The notes beneath the pieces were generated by a model. The model saw only the letters and a program-made list of their open reading frames with translations, searched no databases and had not been told where the DNA came from. Of a DNA stretch of 64,000 bases, positions 44,089 through 55,600 are shown one piece after another. The position numbers and the translations under genes were made by a program. Position 1 is the stretch's first letter. Every line of letters begins with the position of its first letter. The DNA is from Ignelater luminosus (taxonomy: Eukaryota; Arthropoda; Insecta; Coleoptera; Elateridae), in the NCBI GenBank assembly GCA_011009095.1, contig VTPC01091296.1, forward strand, positions 4,543 to 68,542. Direction: 5' to 3'.

Positions 44089-44425
44089 CTTGTCAATGTT
44101 CAGAAGGCAATAGTGAACAAACAGTTCGCAAAATTGGCAGTTATTACACACTGATTGTTTTATTTCTTAAAATTTATTGTTACTAAGTGCAAACAAACAA
44201 ACAAAAAAAAAACAACAATGGATAGATAGATTTTATTCTTTTAATCATTAGTTTGTTTCATCAAAATAGGCACTTTATGAAAATTTCATCAAAATTGTTC
44301 AACGACTTCCATGTGTTGCTATTTTTATGGAAGTCAGTATACTACATCAGTGTTATCTGTTTCTCTATAATCTTTTTGGATTTACATTTCAGAAAAGATC
44401 CTATTCTCGCATACCGTTCATTTTG

Positions 44426-44433
44426 ATTAATTT
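44426..44433. repeat. hAT target-site duplication, left copy (ATTAATTT)
   Basis: ATTAATTT immediately left of the hAT element is identical to the octamer immediately right of it (48937-48944). Eight identical bases at both borders fix the element's ends. Confidence 0.85.
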
Positions 44434-45433
44434 CAGGGCCGTGCCGTGCTATGATGCAGACAGGCGGCCGCATCAGGCGGCACCGTAAGGGGGCGGTATA
44501 AGCAGCGAAATCAAAATACAATTTGAACCATTCAATAATTAAAAATCTTTACGCAACGCATTTCTATATTGGTCTACATATGTTATTCCGATATTGACGT
44601 ATACGATTTATGATATATGACACGCTTCCACCTAACCACATTCGGTATTTATTTCGGTTCTGGTGCAGGCGCATCGTTGGCGAGCTCTCGCCAAAAGATT
44701 TTTGATCTGACAGTGCGAAACTATAATTTTTGCTTATCATATACCGCGCAGCCCCTCCTAAAAACTGAGGCGATAGTTATCACAAAAGACAATTACACGT
44801 GTTACGTGTTGATAATTCTGCTTTGAGCTTACAATTATTGACAGTATTTGACTTTAATGTTAGTTTGTCTCGAAAAGTGGCAAATAGCTGTGCTGTGTTT
44901 AAATCAGTAAATCAGATGTCTAATATCTGTATCTTTATCAGTATAATATTTTTGCTATTACTAATTCAGCTTTTTATGTTTAAAAAGTATATCAGGTAAG
45001 AGAATTATTGTTTTTTACAGCAATTGTAGTAGTTACTTATTATCATTGAAAATGAATATGTTATGACAATAGGGAGTCGAATTAGAATGTAGCATTTGCA
45101 TGAACTGGGTATATGTCAGGTGCGGAACGTGTGCCTATGTGTGATAGATAAAGAGTTATTTAGGTAATATTGGGCTACTTTTGCGTTCTGTCTGTGTTAG
45201 AAAAGGAGTTGCTCAGCAAATATTTGCATATACGTTGAAGTGGAGACAATACAATAACAAGTTAAAGAAAGGCATATGTCAAAACGGCTGCTAGCTGTCA
45301 ATTTGACAGATATTCATTATCTATTTATTATGTTCTGTTTTACTGACTAGCTTTGCAACTAATTTTATCGTTATATAATTTACCCTATTTTAATAGCATT
45401 ATAAGCATAATCATATTTAATCATTTTCAATGA

Positions 45434-45452
45434 CCCCCCCCCCCCCCCCCCC
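45434..45452. repeat. Run of 19 C
   Basis: An uninterrupted 19-base C homopolymer inside the hAT element, just before its first coding piece. Very unusual in such AT-rich DNA. True length may vary through slippage or sequencing error. Confidence 0.8.
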
Positions 45453-45505
45453 GGTTGCATATTTGCGAAGGACTGTAAATCTTTATTTAATATTTTTATT
45501 ACAGT

Positions 45506-47370
45506 ATGGAACAGAAAAGGAAAAAATTGTCTGGAGGTCAATATAAAAATAAACGCTTAAAGAAAGAGAAACAAGGAAGAAAGCTAAGCTATGTTATGAA
45601 GGAATTCTTAGTACAAAAATCCTGTTTAGATGAGCCGTCCACATTCGCATCAACAGCGACTGCTTTGGATTTGGCAAACGAAAACTCAGTGCCGTCCCAA
45701 TCACTTCTAAAAAAAAGTTATTCAAAAGAGCCAAAAAATAATACCATCAGAAGTTGCTCAAGAGCCGAGTAGCAATAGCAGTGGCAGCCAGCAGCCATTA
45801 AACAAAATTCCTTCTGATCCTGTATTATGGAATGCTTTCTGCATGCCATCTGAAACTCGTCAAATACTTGTTGAGAGGGATCCACTGTATTAGTTAATTA
45901 AAGAATTTGAGATTCCTATTAATAAAGGAAGGCGTAGATTTTCGCCCTCGGATTAATTGAAAGTGTTGAGCAATGGTGAAGTCGTTTAGAGAAGTTGGTT
46001 GATTTGCTCTGTTACAAATGATGCCGTTTTTTGCTTTTGTTGTATATTATTTGATAATTAGTCTGCTATTAGTGACTGGCCCAAAAAAGGCTATTCTAAC
46101 TAGAGAAATCTTATAAGAGCCCTCACAATGCACGAAATGTTTGTAAATCAAAGAAATGCTTTTAGAGCATGGACAGCCAACTAAAACAGAAAAAAACTAT
46201 TGACGCTGAGTATCAACGAATTATGGATATGGAAATTCAGCATTGGAGAGGAGTTCTAAAAAGAATTAAGTCAATAATTATACTATTGGCCTCATAATGC
46301 TTAGCTTTTCATGGAACAACTCAACATTTGTGTCAGCCTAATAACAGAAACGTCTTAAAGTTGGTAGAATTGCTTTCTGAGTTTGATCCAGTTATGGAAG
46401 AACATATTAGGAGAGTTTAGTGCGAGTTTGATAAATGATCTGTGACTTATCTAAGCAATAATATACACGATAAATTGATAAATTGGATGAAAAATGTAAT
46501 TTTAAAAAAGATTGTCGAAATAACAAAAATTGCTAAATATTTTTCGATAATCGCCGATTGTATCCCAGACGTAAACCATATTGAACAGCTCTCATAACAA
46601 CAACAATAAGAGTTGTCGCTTTTAACTCCATTCAAAACAAATATGAAATTGAAGAATTCTTTATTGGTTTTTTAAAGCCTGTGATTCAATCAGAGAGGGT
46701 TTGACAGACCTTATTTTGATACATTTGGAAAAGTTAGGTTTTGAGTTAAAGCGGCTAAAAAAAATATGTCTCACAATTAACTCTAAAACCATTGAATGCT
46801 ACTAAGTGGTCAAGCAGAGTAGTGAGATAAAACCTTTATGATCTCAACTTTGCGAAATCTATTGTGCATTATTTCAAATAATAGAAGACGTCAACAGAGA
46901 TGCAGAAACTAAGGTTAAAGCAAGAGGGTTAGCAAACAATATTAAAAATTACAAGTTTATATGCGGTGTAATTCTTTGGCATGATATTTTATTTGAAATA
47001 AATTCAGTCTCGAAGCTATTGCTATAAATTTGTCAGATTGTGTAAGGATGTTATCAGAAACCATACAAAAAGTGAAAGGCTATAGATAATCTGGATATGA
47101 TCAGATGTAAATTGCTGCTAATAAGATTGCAGAGAATTTTGAATACAGTACAGAATTTCCTGCTGAAACTGAACTTAGAGCCAGAAGGAAAAAGCGTGAA
47201 TTTGACTATGAAGAAACTGTCGATGAACCCTTAACAGAGAAAAATAAATTTAAAATAAACTTTTTCTATTATATTCTGGACATTACCCTTAATTCTCGGA
47301 ATGACCGATTCACGCTTCTGGAAATCCATAGCAAAAATCTTTAGTTTTTATATGACATTTTAAAACTCAA
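45506..47370 (+). pseudogene. TTF/ZMYM1-type hAT transposase, degenerate
   Basis: It starts at an ATG with MEQKRKKLSGGQYKNKRLKK, the N-terminal basic 'SG..RK' leader of ZMYM1-like hAT proteins; this piece is open for 88 codons. Farther on, in alternating frames with many stops, come IPSDPVLWNAF, NDAVFCFCCILF (TTF zinc-finger region), RNAFRAW, LVELLSEFDPVMEEHIRR-like, LKKIVEITKIAKYFSIIADC, then IPDVNHIEQLS, which is the D-x-x-x-D/H-x-E-Q first DDE block (family YYSIIxDxTPDxSHxEQLS). The order and motifs match a full hAT transposase. It is interrupted at its 3' part by the mariner; the C-terminal hATC domain is not recognisable. Confidence 0.75.
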
Positions 47371-47377
47371 GGATATA

Positions 47378-48682
47378 AAGGGTTTTCCAATAAGAGGTGT
47401 TATTTTGATATTCAAAGAAAAGTGCCATTTTTTAATATAAATGATCGGATGTTTATTTCATTATAAAGAGGAAGGTATGCCGTTAATAGTGGAAAATAAC
47501 ATCAGGCAAATGACCACCACGACCACGCTTACAGGACAATATCTTTTTCATGAAATTTTCCATAACCAAATCGCAAAGTGGCTGTCCTATGTCCTCGATA
47601 GCCTCACGAATTCCATCTTTGAGGTCTTGAATCGACGCTGGGCTGTTGGCGTAGACCTTCTCTTTCACGTGGCCCCAAAGAAAGAAGTCGCAAGGTGTTA
47701 AATCACAAGATCTCGGTGGCCAATTGTGATCACCTCTTCGAGAGATAACACGGTCCGGAAACTTTTTCCGTAAAAGATCAATGGTTTCGTTGCTTGTGTG
47801 GCACGTAGCGCCGTCTTGTTGAAAGTAAACGTTGTCCAGATCAATACCATCCAATTCCGGCCATAAAAAATCGTTAATCATCTCTCGATAGCGCAATCCA
47901 GTCACCGTAACTGTTGCTCCAGCCTCATTTTCGAAAAAGTAAGGTCCAATGACTCCGCCGGACCATAAACCGCACCAAACAGTCACACGTTGAGGATAGA
48001 GAGACTTTTCAACAATAACTCTTGGATTTTCTGAGCCCCAGATCCGACAATTTTGCTTGTTGACGAAGCCACCGAGGTGGAAATGGGCCTCATCACTCAA
48101 GATGATTTTTCGATGGATTTCTGGATCATTTTCATGCATTTCAACGACCCAATCAGCAAAGACACGACGTTGTTGATGATCGGCCGGCTTGAGTTCTTGT
48201 GTTAACTGGACTTTATAAGCCTTAAGACCCAAATCTTTATGCAAAATACGGTGTAATGACGTTTGTGGAATGGCTAATTCCAAAGAACGACGAGGAATGG
48301 ACAAACCTGGGTTTTCTTTAACACTTTCGGCTACAACAGCAATATTCTCGGCTGTTCTTGAGCGACGTGCACGGGTTTTATTCTTCACATCACTAACTTG
48401 TCCCAAGAGCTCGAATTTTTTCACCAATTTCTGTATTGCGGTCCGACAAGGTGCTTCACGGTGACCCAAAAATGTTCGAGTTTTACGAACCGTCTCTGCC
48501 AAATTTTCACCATTTTTATAGTGAATTTTAATAATTTCAATGCGTTGTTGAAGCGTGTATCGTTCCATATTTATTAATGGCGTAGTTTCTACTTGTCAAA
48601 TGTCAAAAAATGATAGCTTCAAAAGTGACATCTACCGAAATAGCAGGCTATTCAAAATAACACCTCTTATTGGAAAACCCTA
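47378..48682 (-). mobile_element. Intact-looking DD41D mariner nested in the hAT element
   Basis: 1,305 bp. Both ends carry (A/T)AGGGTTTTCCAATAAGAGG continued by TGTTATTTTGA in inverted orientation, a TIR of about 31 bp with one difference in the first base. TA flanks each end (47376-47377 and 48683-48684). The single ORF (47483-48568) is uninterrupted. A second copy with the same tip starts at 63,950. Because it interrupts a decayed hAT yet is itself unbroken, it is the younger insertion. Confidence 0.93.
47483..48568 (-). CDS. Mariner-family transposase, DD41D, full-length ORF
   Basis: 361 codons without interruption. Cut-and-paste transposase. Residues ~1-60 form the first helix-turn-helix (LQQRIEIIKIHYKNGENLAE; AIQKLVKKFELLGQV). 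Residues ~75-115 form the second (IPQTSLHRILHKDLGLKAYK). The catalytic triad is D159 (ILSDEAHF), D252 (FQQDGATCH) and D294 (SCDLTPCDFFLWG). There are 41 residues between the second and third Asp, a DD41D spacing as in rosa-type mariners, unlike DD34D of classical mariner or DD34E of Tc1. The start ATG at 48568 lies about 115 bp inside the TIR. All catalytic residues are present, so activity is possible but untested. Confidence 0.92.
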   Translation of the reverse strand: MERYTLQQRIEIIKIHYKNGENLAETVRKTRTFLGHREAPCRTAIQKLVKKFELLGQVSDVKNKTRARRSRTAENIAVVAESVKENPGLSIPRRSLELAIPQTSLHRILHKDLGLKAYKVQLTQELKPADHQQRRVFADWVVEMHENDPEIHRKIILSDEAHFHLGGFVNKQNCRIWGSENPRVIVEKSLYPQRVTVWCGLWSGGVIGPYFFENEAGATVTVTGLRYREMINDFLWPELDGIDLDNVYFQQDGATCHTSNETIDLLRKKFPDRVISRRGDHNWPPRSCDLTPCDFFLWGHVKEKVYANSPASIQDLKDGIREAIEDIGQPLCDLVMENFMKKILSCKRGRGGHLPDVIFHY

Positions 48683-48936
48683 TATATATGACAAAACACT
48701 AGAAAATTATCTAGTCAATACTTTCGGTCGAAAATGATTCAGATATAAATGCAAATGCTTCAAGAAGAATCACATGATGTATCCTAAATGCTACTATTTT
48801 CAAAATAAAAACAGTATTCGTACATTTTGTGCAGTTTTTTTATGTCGCAATCGAAGATTATTTTAAAGAAAAAACATTTAAGGGGAGGCATTTCGAACAC
48901 TTGCATCATACTGAGAAAATCTACCGCACGGTCCTG

Positions 48937-50309
48937 ATTAATTTTGACAGGTGTATAGTGTACGGTATCAGAAGTGAAAGATAAATGGTTTATATTTTAA
49001 TTTTTCATTTCCATTTTCATTATTTACTAGAAAACACAAGATAAATTTCCCGTCACATAGTGGATTATTCTTCCGCTAAAAATAAATTCCATCTTTTTAG
49101 TATTATTTAGATAAAAACAATTTGAGAACCAAAGCAAAAAACCAGTTTTTAAAACGTACAATTCAGTAATTTATTTAACATAAACGTAAGCTAACGTAGT
49201 ATTCCATATTATTAGTGTGTTTTATTATTTTTATCATAAAAGCAGACTGGGTTTATCCCATTAATAGACAATCGTTTCTTTTGTCTATTTGTTTTTTAGA
49301 ATCTAACGTAAAGAATTTTCTTCTCAGTAAATCTTTCAAAATAAGAGGAATTTTCGAAGTAAAATTAAAGAAATCCCCAGCAGAGCATTATTTTATCAGC
49401 ATATGCATATGCACAATTACCGATGTCTTATTATCAGTCAATTTCCACTTATGTTAGTTTGTGACGCAGTTAAAACGGTAGCGAAATACTTTATAGCTGT
49501 AAATTCCATTACTATGTGTTCGTTTCTTGGATTGCGACGTAACACAACAGTAGCATAATCGTAATTTATAATTGCAAATGAAGATTGACCTCTTACCGAC
49601 TAACGCATAATTAATTAATTGATTATTTTACGGTTTCTAAAATTAAAGCATTTGTTACTTTTTTTTTATTAAGATTTGTTTTTTAGTATTGACTATCGCA
49701 ACTCAAAGTGTGGTTCACCACGTTAATTGTTTTAAAATTAGCCTGGATTTGTATGAGTATGACATGTCTTCCAAAAATGATAATTTAAACAAAGTAGTTT
49801 CTAAAATGAAGTGTAATTTCTAATTACCAATTAAGCAATTATTATTGTTTTATTGCTTTTTTATTTAACTTGTTATAAAATATCTCAATAACAGTCAAGG
49901 ACCTTTCACAGTTATTTACTGTTCTACTATTCTCTAGTACGTATTAATATAAAAAATGTATTAGTAACTAGATATTGTTCTTTAAAATTGTAATATATTT
50001 GATGTATCTATCCGGGTATTTTGTTTTTCAAGAAAAAAGAGAAAGTAGGCTGAATGCAGCAGTAATTCTAGTTGTATTTTATTTCTCATTGTACCGCAAG
50101 ATACAGAAAATATCTAAAGATGAAGTAACGAAGTTAAAAAGTTCCGGTTTACACCATCTTTTGACTTCATAACAAAAAGTTTAATTATAAACCTTAATAT
50201 TGATCTTAAAAACCAAGACGTTTCCAATAAAAGTTAGTTTTCTACTATATTTTGTTTGTGTTGTTAAGAGTATTACGACATTGACATACTTAAGTATACA
50301 TATGTATAC
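48937..50309. other. Spacer between hAT and the long-TIR element
   Basis: Begins with the right ATTAATTT duplication (48937-48944). AT-rich thereafter; no gene or element ends recognised. Confidence 0.4.
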
Positions 50310-52613
50310 TAGGGCGGGCCGAAAAAATATAATTTTCGAGTATCGAATTCTAATAGGGCTCAAAAGTTGCCTAATCACTTACAGATTAATGTAAAAATAA
50401 TTTATAAAAATCATACTATTGATATTCAGTTTGCGCAAAGGGCCGAAAGTTTGGGAAAATATAAAAAAAGTCAAAATTTTAGCTTTAAACTCAAAGTACA
50501 CAGGTAATGTTTTTATGCTTTTAATAATGTCTAAATACTTTGTTGTGGTTCCCTGATAACAGAAATACTATATTTAAAAGCTCTGCTTTATATTTGTGCA
50601 GCTCTCCGCTTATCTCACCAATAAATTACTGAAACAACCCAGAACCCACCACGTCGAGGTGGCTGCATTTCGAGTTCCGCCCATTCCTTTCTTAGCTCGC
50701 CAACCATATAGGACGTGGTTATTTACACTACTTACAAATACGATTAACAAAACAAGATATTTACAAATTTACAGTTTGGCCATTTTCAATTTATTTCATA
50801 ACTTTAAAGTGCGATTTCTGCTCAAGTCGGGACATTTTAGATCTTGAAAGTAAGGTTGATCCAATAAATCCATCTCTTTTCTCTTGTCCACATACTTTCC
50901 CAGAAGATTCTGTGACGAGTTTTACACATCTTGTGTGTGGCAGGAAATCTAAGGAATTCAAATACAGGTAGAGCTCTAGTTGAAAGAAATGATGAAGTAC
51001 TCTGTTGGTATATTTTCCATGGAAGACAGTTTACATGTTGTCCAGTCTATCAATTCTGTGTAGTCTGAAGCTTCAAATTTAGTTGAGGTCGTAAGAAATG
51101 TTCTCACAAATTTAACTTTTGATGGTTCACTTCTACCTTTCAGTACTCTCCTAAAAGCTAATCCCTTATGTGTGGCCTTTTATCCACCACTGACAGCCAA
51201 AAGCATGTTTTCAGGATGAGCGAAGAAAGCGTTTCTTTCTATCACTGGATAGATTATTTTCAATAGCTCTTCCGGTAAAAATCGCGAAGTCTGCACAAGT
51301 TTAAAAATGTGTTTAGGTCCGAATTTCACTGAGTGGTTCCTCTTGATTTCAAACCATATAAGAGCATATGTTTTTACTATGCAGTTGGCAAGTATGTTTA
51401 ACTCATTAGAGGGATTAGTTTGGGAAATATACAGACGTAAGATTCTGTTTACAGTTGTCAACCACCGTGAATGGCTTATGGGTCCTGGATCTTTTAGCGC
51501 AAGATCAGATGTGCATACTCTTCTCTGGACTGTTTGAACGATCTCCAATAAGTATTGCTGGTCTTTGCTAAGGTCAGATTTGGTGATTGTGATTTCTTCA
51601 GAATCAATTTTTTCAAAGTTGACCACTGGGAGTTTTTCACAGTCTGATAATTCTTTGCCTATGTTATCAGAAAACGAAGATGGGTCTGTAGTCTTACCGT
51701 CAAGGTGTTGAAACAAGTGCCTGAAAGGTAATTCATTAAAATGAATGTTTCGAATTACGCCGTTCTTCCATCTTGTGTTTGTGGCTGTACCATCACATCC
51801 TATTGCAACTATTTGGCTCGTATCAAACTGTTTTTCTTTTAAGTGATAAAAGATACATTTAGTTATTTCTGCTCCAGTTTCATTCATAGGGGTTATGCGG
51901 CCAATGAACTCTTCATCAGGGTCATGAATAATACTGATATGCTCTTCTTTCACCACTCTACGATACATTCTTGCTCCCACTTCTTCTTGAACTATTGTAT
52001 TATTTTTTAGTCCATCAAAGTAAATAGCTTTTACAACTGCCACACTTTCAACCTCTTCAAGTATCTTTCTAGCCTTTTGTTTTTTTCGTCTAATCTTGCT
52101 TTTGTCTATAACTAGTAACATGTCCTCTTTAGTAATCATCCCTAGATCTTGTATGACACTAGAGGCAATAGTAGCTGTGGCTCTGTCTGATTCGCCAAAT
52201 CTTTTTTACTGTTTTGTTCATGACTAATGGTACAAAACTGCAATGTTTCAGTATTTTGATGAATTTTAAAATACAGTGGTGTTTATCTTTTTTTTCTCTC
52301 AAAGTTTAGCCCCTGTGCGCGAATTAAAGTCATCACAATAAAGTATTATTAATATTATTTTTTGCTCAAGGGCATAAAACTGTCACGTTTAAGTGCGATT
52401 AAAAAGCCAAAGCATTTAAATTAAACATTTCATAATTGTTTAAAAATTCAATGACTTATGCCATTTTCTTCAATATTTAGGCCCTTTGCGCGAATTTAAG
52501 ATCAATAGTATGATTTTTCTAAATATTTCTCCATTAATCAGTGAGTGATTGGACAACTTTTTAGCCTTATTAGAATTCGATACTTGAAAATTATATTTTT
52601 TTGACCCGCCCTA
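50310..52613. mobile_element. 2.3-kb long-TIR DNA transposon of unclassified family
   Basis: Inverted tips TAGGGCGGGCCGAAAAAATA and TTTTTTGACCCGCCCTA begin TIRs of about 115-150 bp (50,310-~50,457 and ~52,470-52,613). Matching inner landmarks are TCGAATTCTAATAGGGC with its inverse near 52,570, and CATACTATTGAT with its inverse near 52,505. A TTTGCGC(A/G)(A)A(A)GGGCC-type word appears in both arms and again near 52,315 as GCCCCTGTGCGCG. TGTATAC lies next to both ends (three bases off on the right), so the target duplication is uncertain. One long ORF is encoded on the minus strand (51180-52139). Confidence 0.8.
51180..52139 (-). CDS. Unclassified element-encoded protein, probably transposase (C-terminal part)
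   Basis: 319 uninterrupted codons. Motifs that recur, by my recollection, in multi-copy insect hypothetical proteins are GLKNNTIVQEEVGARMYRRV, EEHISIIHDPDEEFIG, IVAIGCDGTATNTRWKNG, NELPFRHLFQHLDGKTTDPS, CEKLPVVNF, SHSRWLTTVNRILRLYIS and ERNAFFAHPENMLLAVS. Relatives carry about 15 more residues (…PLQWFVC-LHAN…) between VIR and NELPFRHLF, so this copy seems to have a small in-frame internal loss. Conserved acidic residues (GCDGT, DPG...SRW, FAHPEN) hint at a DDE-type nuclease, but I cannot assign a superfamily. The N terminus before the Met at 52139 is probably missing. Confidence 0.65.
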   Translation of the reverse strand: MITKEDMLLVIDKSKIRRKKQKARKILEEVESVAVVKAIYFDGLKNNTIVQEEVGARMYRRVVKEEHISIIHDPDEEFIGRITPMNETGAEITKCIFYHLKEKQFDTSQIVAIGCDGTATNTRWKNGVIRNIHFNELPFRHLFQHLDGKTTDPSSFSDNIGKELSDCEKLPVVNFEKIDSEEITITKSDLSKDQQYLLEIVQTVQRRVCTSDLALKDPGPISHSRWLTTVNRILRLYISQTNPSNELNILANCIVKTYALIWFEIKRNHSVKFGPKHIFKLVQTSRFLPEELLKIIYPVIERNAFFAHPENMLLAVSGG

Positions 52614-55600
52614 AATTGTATACAGGCTTCCAGTATATAATTCTAAAATTTTGCTGTTGCCCAATTCTTGCACACTCCTATTTATTCAACTTTTTTTAAC
52701 CACATTTTTCTTTTTTTTCCTACTTCTTTCCCTAGATTATGTGAATTATTTTTGTTTTCGTTTTAACTGGTACTGACTCTGTTAGAGATCTACAGCCTTT
52801 TTTCGCCTTTTCTGTTTGGGGTTTTGTAATATTTCTAAGATTTTGTAAATTCAGTCCAGAATTTTATTTTCTTTCGAGCTATAGATTCTTTCTCTATACA
52901 TTTGTCTGATTTTCCATGATCTTTTGCTAATTTTTTGTAAATAAACTGTATCAAATAATTCCTCAGTCACATCTCCTTTAATTATTTCTATTGGTCTTTC
53001 AACACTTATTTTAAATTAATTGTCCAAATTAATGAAAATCAATCGTTCAGAAAAGGCGAATCTTTGTAAAACAGTTTCTACTTTGACTATTTCCAAAAAA
53101 ACCTGTAATCCTGAAAATAATTAACTATATGTCATTTCTGCCAGGCTGAACTGAAAACATCAGAACACATACTTACTGTGTAACTGTCTAGAAATTTCAC
53201 AACAAAAGCTAAGTTATCTGGAACAGGTGTTCTAAGGAAGTCAAAGGATTACTTCTCAGAAAAATCTTAGGTTCCTTCAGGAATCTGAGCTTGAGATGGG
53301 AACAAAGAGAGCAAGATAATCACAAGTGATCCGTTAGATAGCAATAAAAAGAAACTAAATACCCTAATATCTAATTTAAGAATTGCCAAAAGTTTCTAAT
53401 ATTCTATTCTAAGAGCAGTCTCTTTTTTTGACTTGCTATAAATCTACAAGTAGATTTTGAATTCAGTTTTTTTAGCACATTGATGTTGTCTTTAATTAAG
53501 GCAGTTGTTGCCTAAACTATATCTCGCTCTATTTTTACGGCTAGAATCTATTATTTTCTATAGCTTTTGAAGAGAATGCCGAGTACTTTTTTGAAGTTGT
53601 TGAAAGGTGACTGACAATCTAAAAGCAATTTTAAAGAGGAGTTTTGTCCTGAAAAGTAAAAAAAAGATTAATGAACTGATGGTAGATGGAAAAAAATGAT
53701 ACTTGAATCTTTCTCATCTCGTCATCTAAATTTTTCCAAATACCAAGAAACATATATGATATTCATTATAGGCTTCTGCTATAGTATTAGAAAATCAAGA
53801 AAAAATAAAAAACAAAAAATAAAAATATTGAACTAAGACTGAACTTAAAATTGGAATCTTAAGTTTCAATAATAATTCATTGGTTAGAAATCTTAATAGA
53901 GGAAGAAGTAAATTAAATAGGTTGTTTCTAAAAGATAGGTAAGGTTGTTCTGCTGAACTCATCGATTGTCCAAAAGCGGTTTCTTCTTTGACACAGAAAC
54001 CCTTTACGGTTCGACGAATAACAGCATGAGTTAAATATAATGGTTAGAGTTTTAATAAGAGTTGGAGTTCAAGCAAAATTCAACAAGAAGTTCGATGGAA
54101 GTTATTCCATTGGCCTGAAAATGCTAATTGTATAAAAAGATCAGCCATATCGTGTCATTCGTTGATGTAGAGGTAAAAGAAAAGAAAGCTGGGGTAAACC
54201 TTGATTACTGTTGCTATTAACTTTCAATAAGTCAATGATATTAAGAAAACAAAAATTTAAATCCTACAATAGAAAATATTACGTCATTGTAAAATCAAAA
54301 TCTTCAGCTTTAAAACAATTTTTCTCAAAATTGTTAATGAGATAATTTTATTTTGTTTCTTGTAGAAAGATCAAGTATATTGACTGAAATAAAATCTATT
54401 ATTGATGAGAACAGATTTGAAACTAATTACTAGCTTAAAGTAATTCGGCCAAAATAAATCATGACTAGATCATTAAGCTAGATCTACCAAGACTCAATTC
54501 CATTTTACTAATGAAGAAGAAATTTCCGAACAAAAGAAAACACAGTCGCTTATAAGTTCAACAAGTAGTTCTTATCAAAGGTCTCTTTAACTGTAGCACA
54601 AGTAATCTAAAAATTACAAACAAAAACGATAAAGCAAAACCTGATTTAAAATATTTCAAGAAGCCCAAGGGAAGACTCAGATCACGAGAGCGGGTGATCA
54701 ACCTTTCTTATAAAAATAAACAACAGTACCTATTTGTAAAACTCGTCTTAGAAAGAATATCTAAATTATATCAAGAATTGCTATTTACACATAATCTGTA
54801 CAGAGTTCGCACTGCACATTAATGAAAAACATCAGTCCCAGATCAAAATCAAATTAACCATCAATGTTGCTTCTTATTCATAATTTTTTTGGGACAAGCT
54901 TTAGTGACTGTGCATATTTGATTGTGCCATAAAACTTTTCACTCTAAATGCGGATAAGAAGAATCTAAAAGATTGTTTTGTCAACATTATTATTTTAATT
55001 TACTTCGTCATCTTATTACAAATCGGTTAAGTGATTATTACTATTATGTGATTATAGGTAATTAAGATTAATGTAAATATTTTCAAATATACAGTTATCA
55101 ACATGACGACCACAAATGATACTATTTAAAGAATGTCCGCGATAATATGCGATGTCCATTCATTAACAACTCGCTACTATTCGTAAACTGGAATTCCCAT
55201 TAGCGAAGACAATGTTATACAGGCACATTTCCAAAAATTCACTTAACGTTAACCGTGGAGGGAATACCCTACTGAAAGTATGTAGAGGCAAATTGATCGA
55301 TACCGGTCTGGAAGTGGGGCCCTCCACTTCTCCTCGTACCGAGATTTAAGCAAAGCCACTAGCAACCTGATGCATTTCATCGACATTGGTGGTGACTTGG
55401 TGTACTTGTGATAAAAAAGTGGTAATAAAGGCATAGTTGTATTCTTGGTTTTACTAGCAGGTGCGTTAAAATTATATATCTACATACTGTCTGCGAGATT
55501 CAACATGGATCTTGAACAATTTCGGTTAAATTCTGGTTAGTTTGATGTTGGATGTTGTACAGTGTTAATCTATTAATTTTTTATCGCTTATAGCAAAAAT

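Larger units (their letters stand above)
44434..48936 (+). mobile_element. hAT element with perfect 8-bp TSD, interrupted by a mariner
   Basis: The left tip CAGGGCCGTGCCGTGC pairs with the right tip CGCACGGTCCTG (12 bp, two differences). The flanks are the perfect octamer ATTAATTT. Length is 4,503 bp, or about 3.2 kb without the mariner at 47378-48682. The left subterminal region is strikingly GC-rich (GGCGGCCGCATCAGGCGGC near 44,462). The coding strand is plus: a TTF/ZMYM-type hAT transposase, heavily broken, occupies about 45,506-47,370. The element is therefore an old, dead hAT whose insertion site is still readable. Confidence 0.88.
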
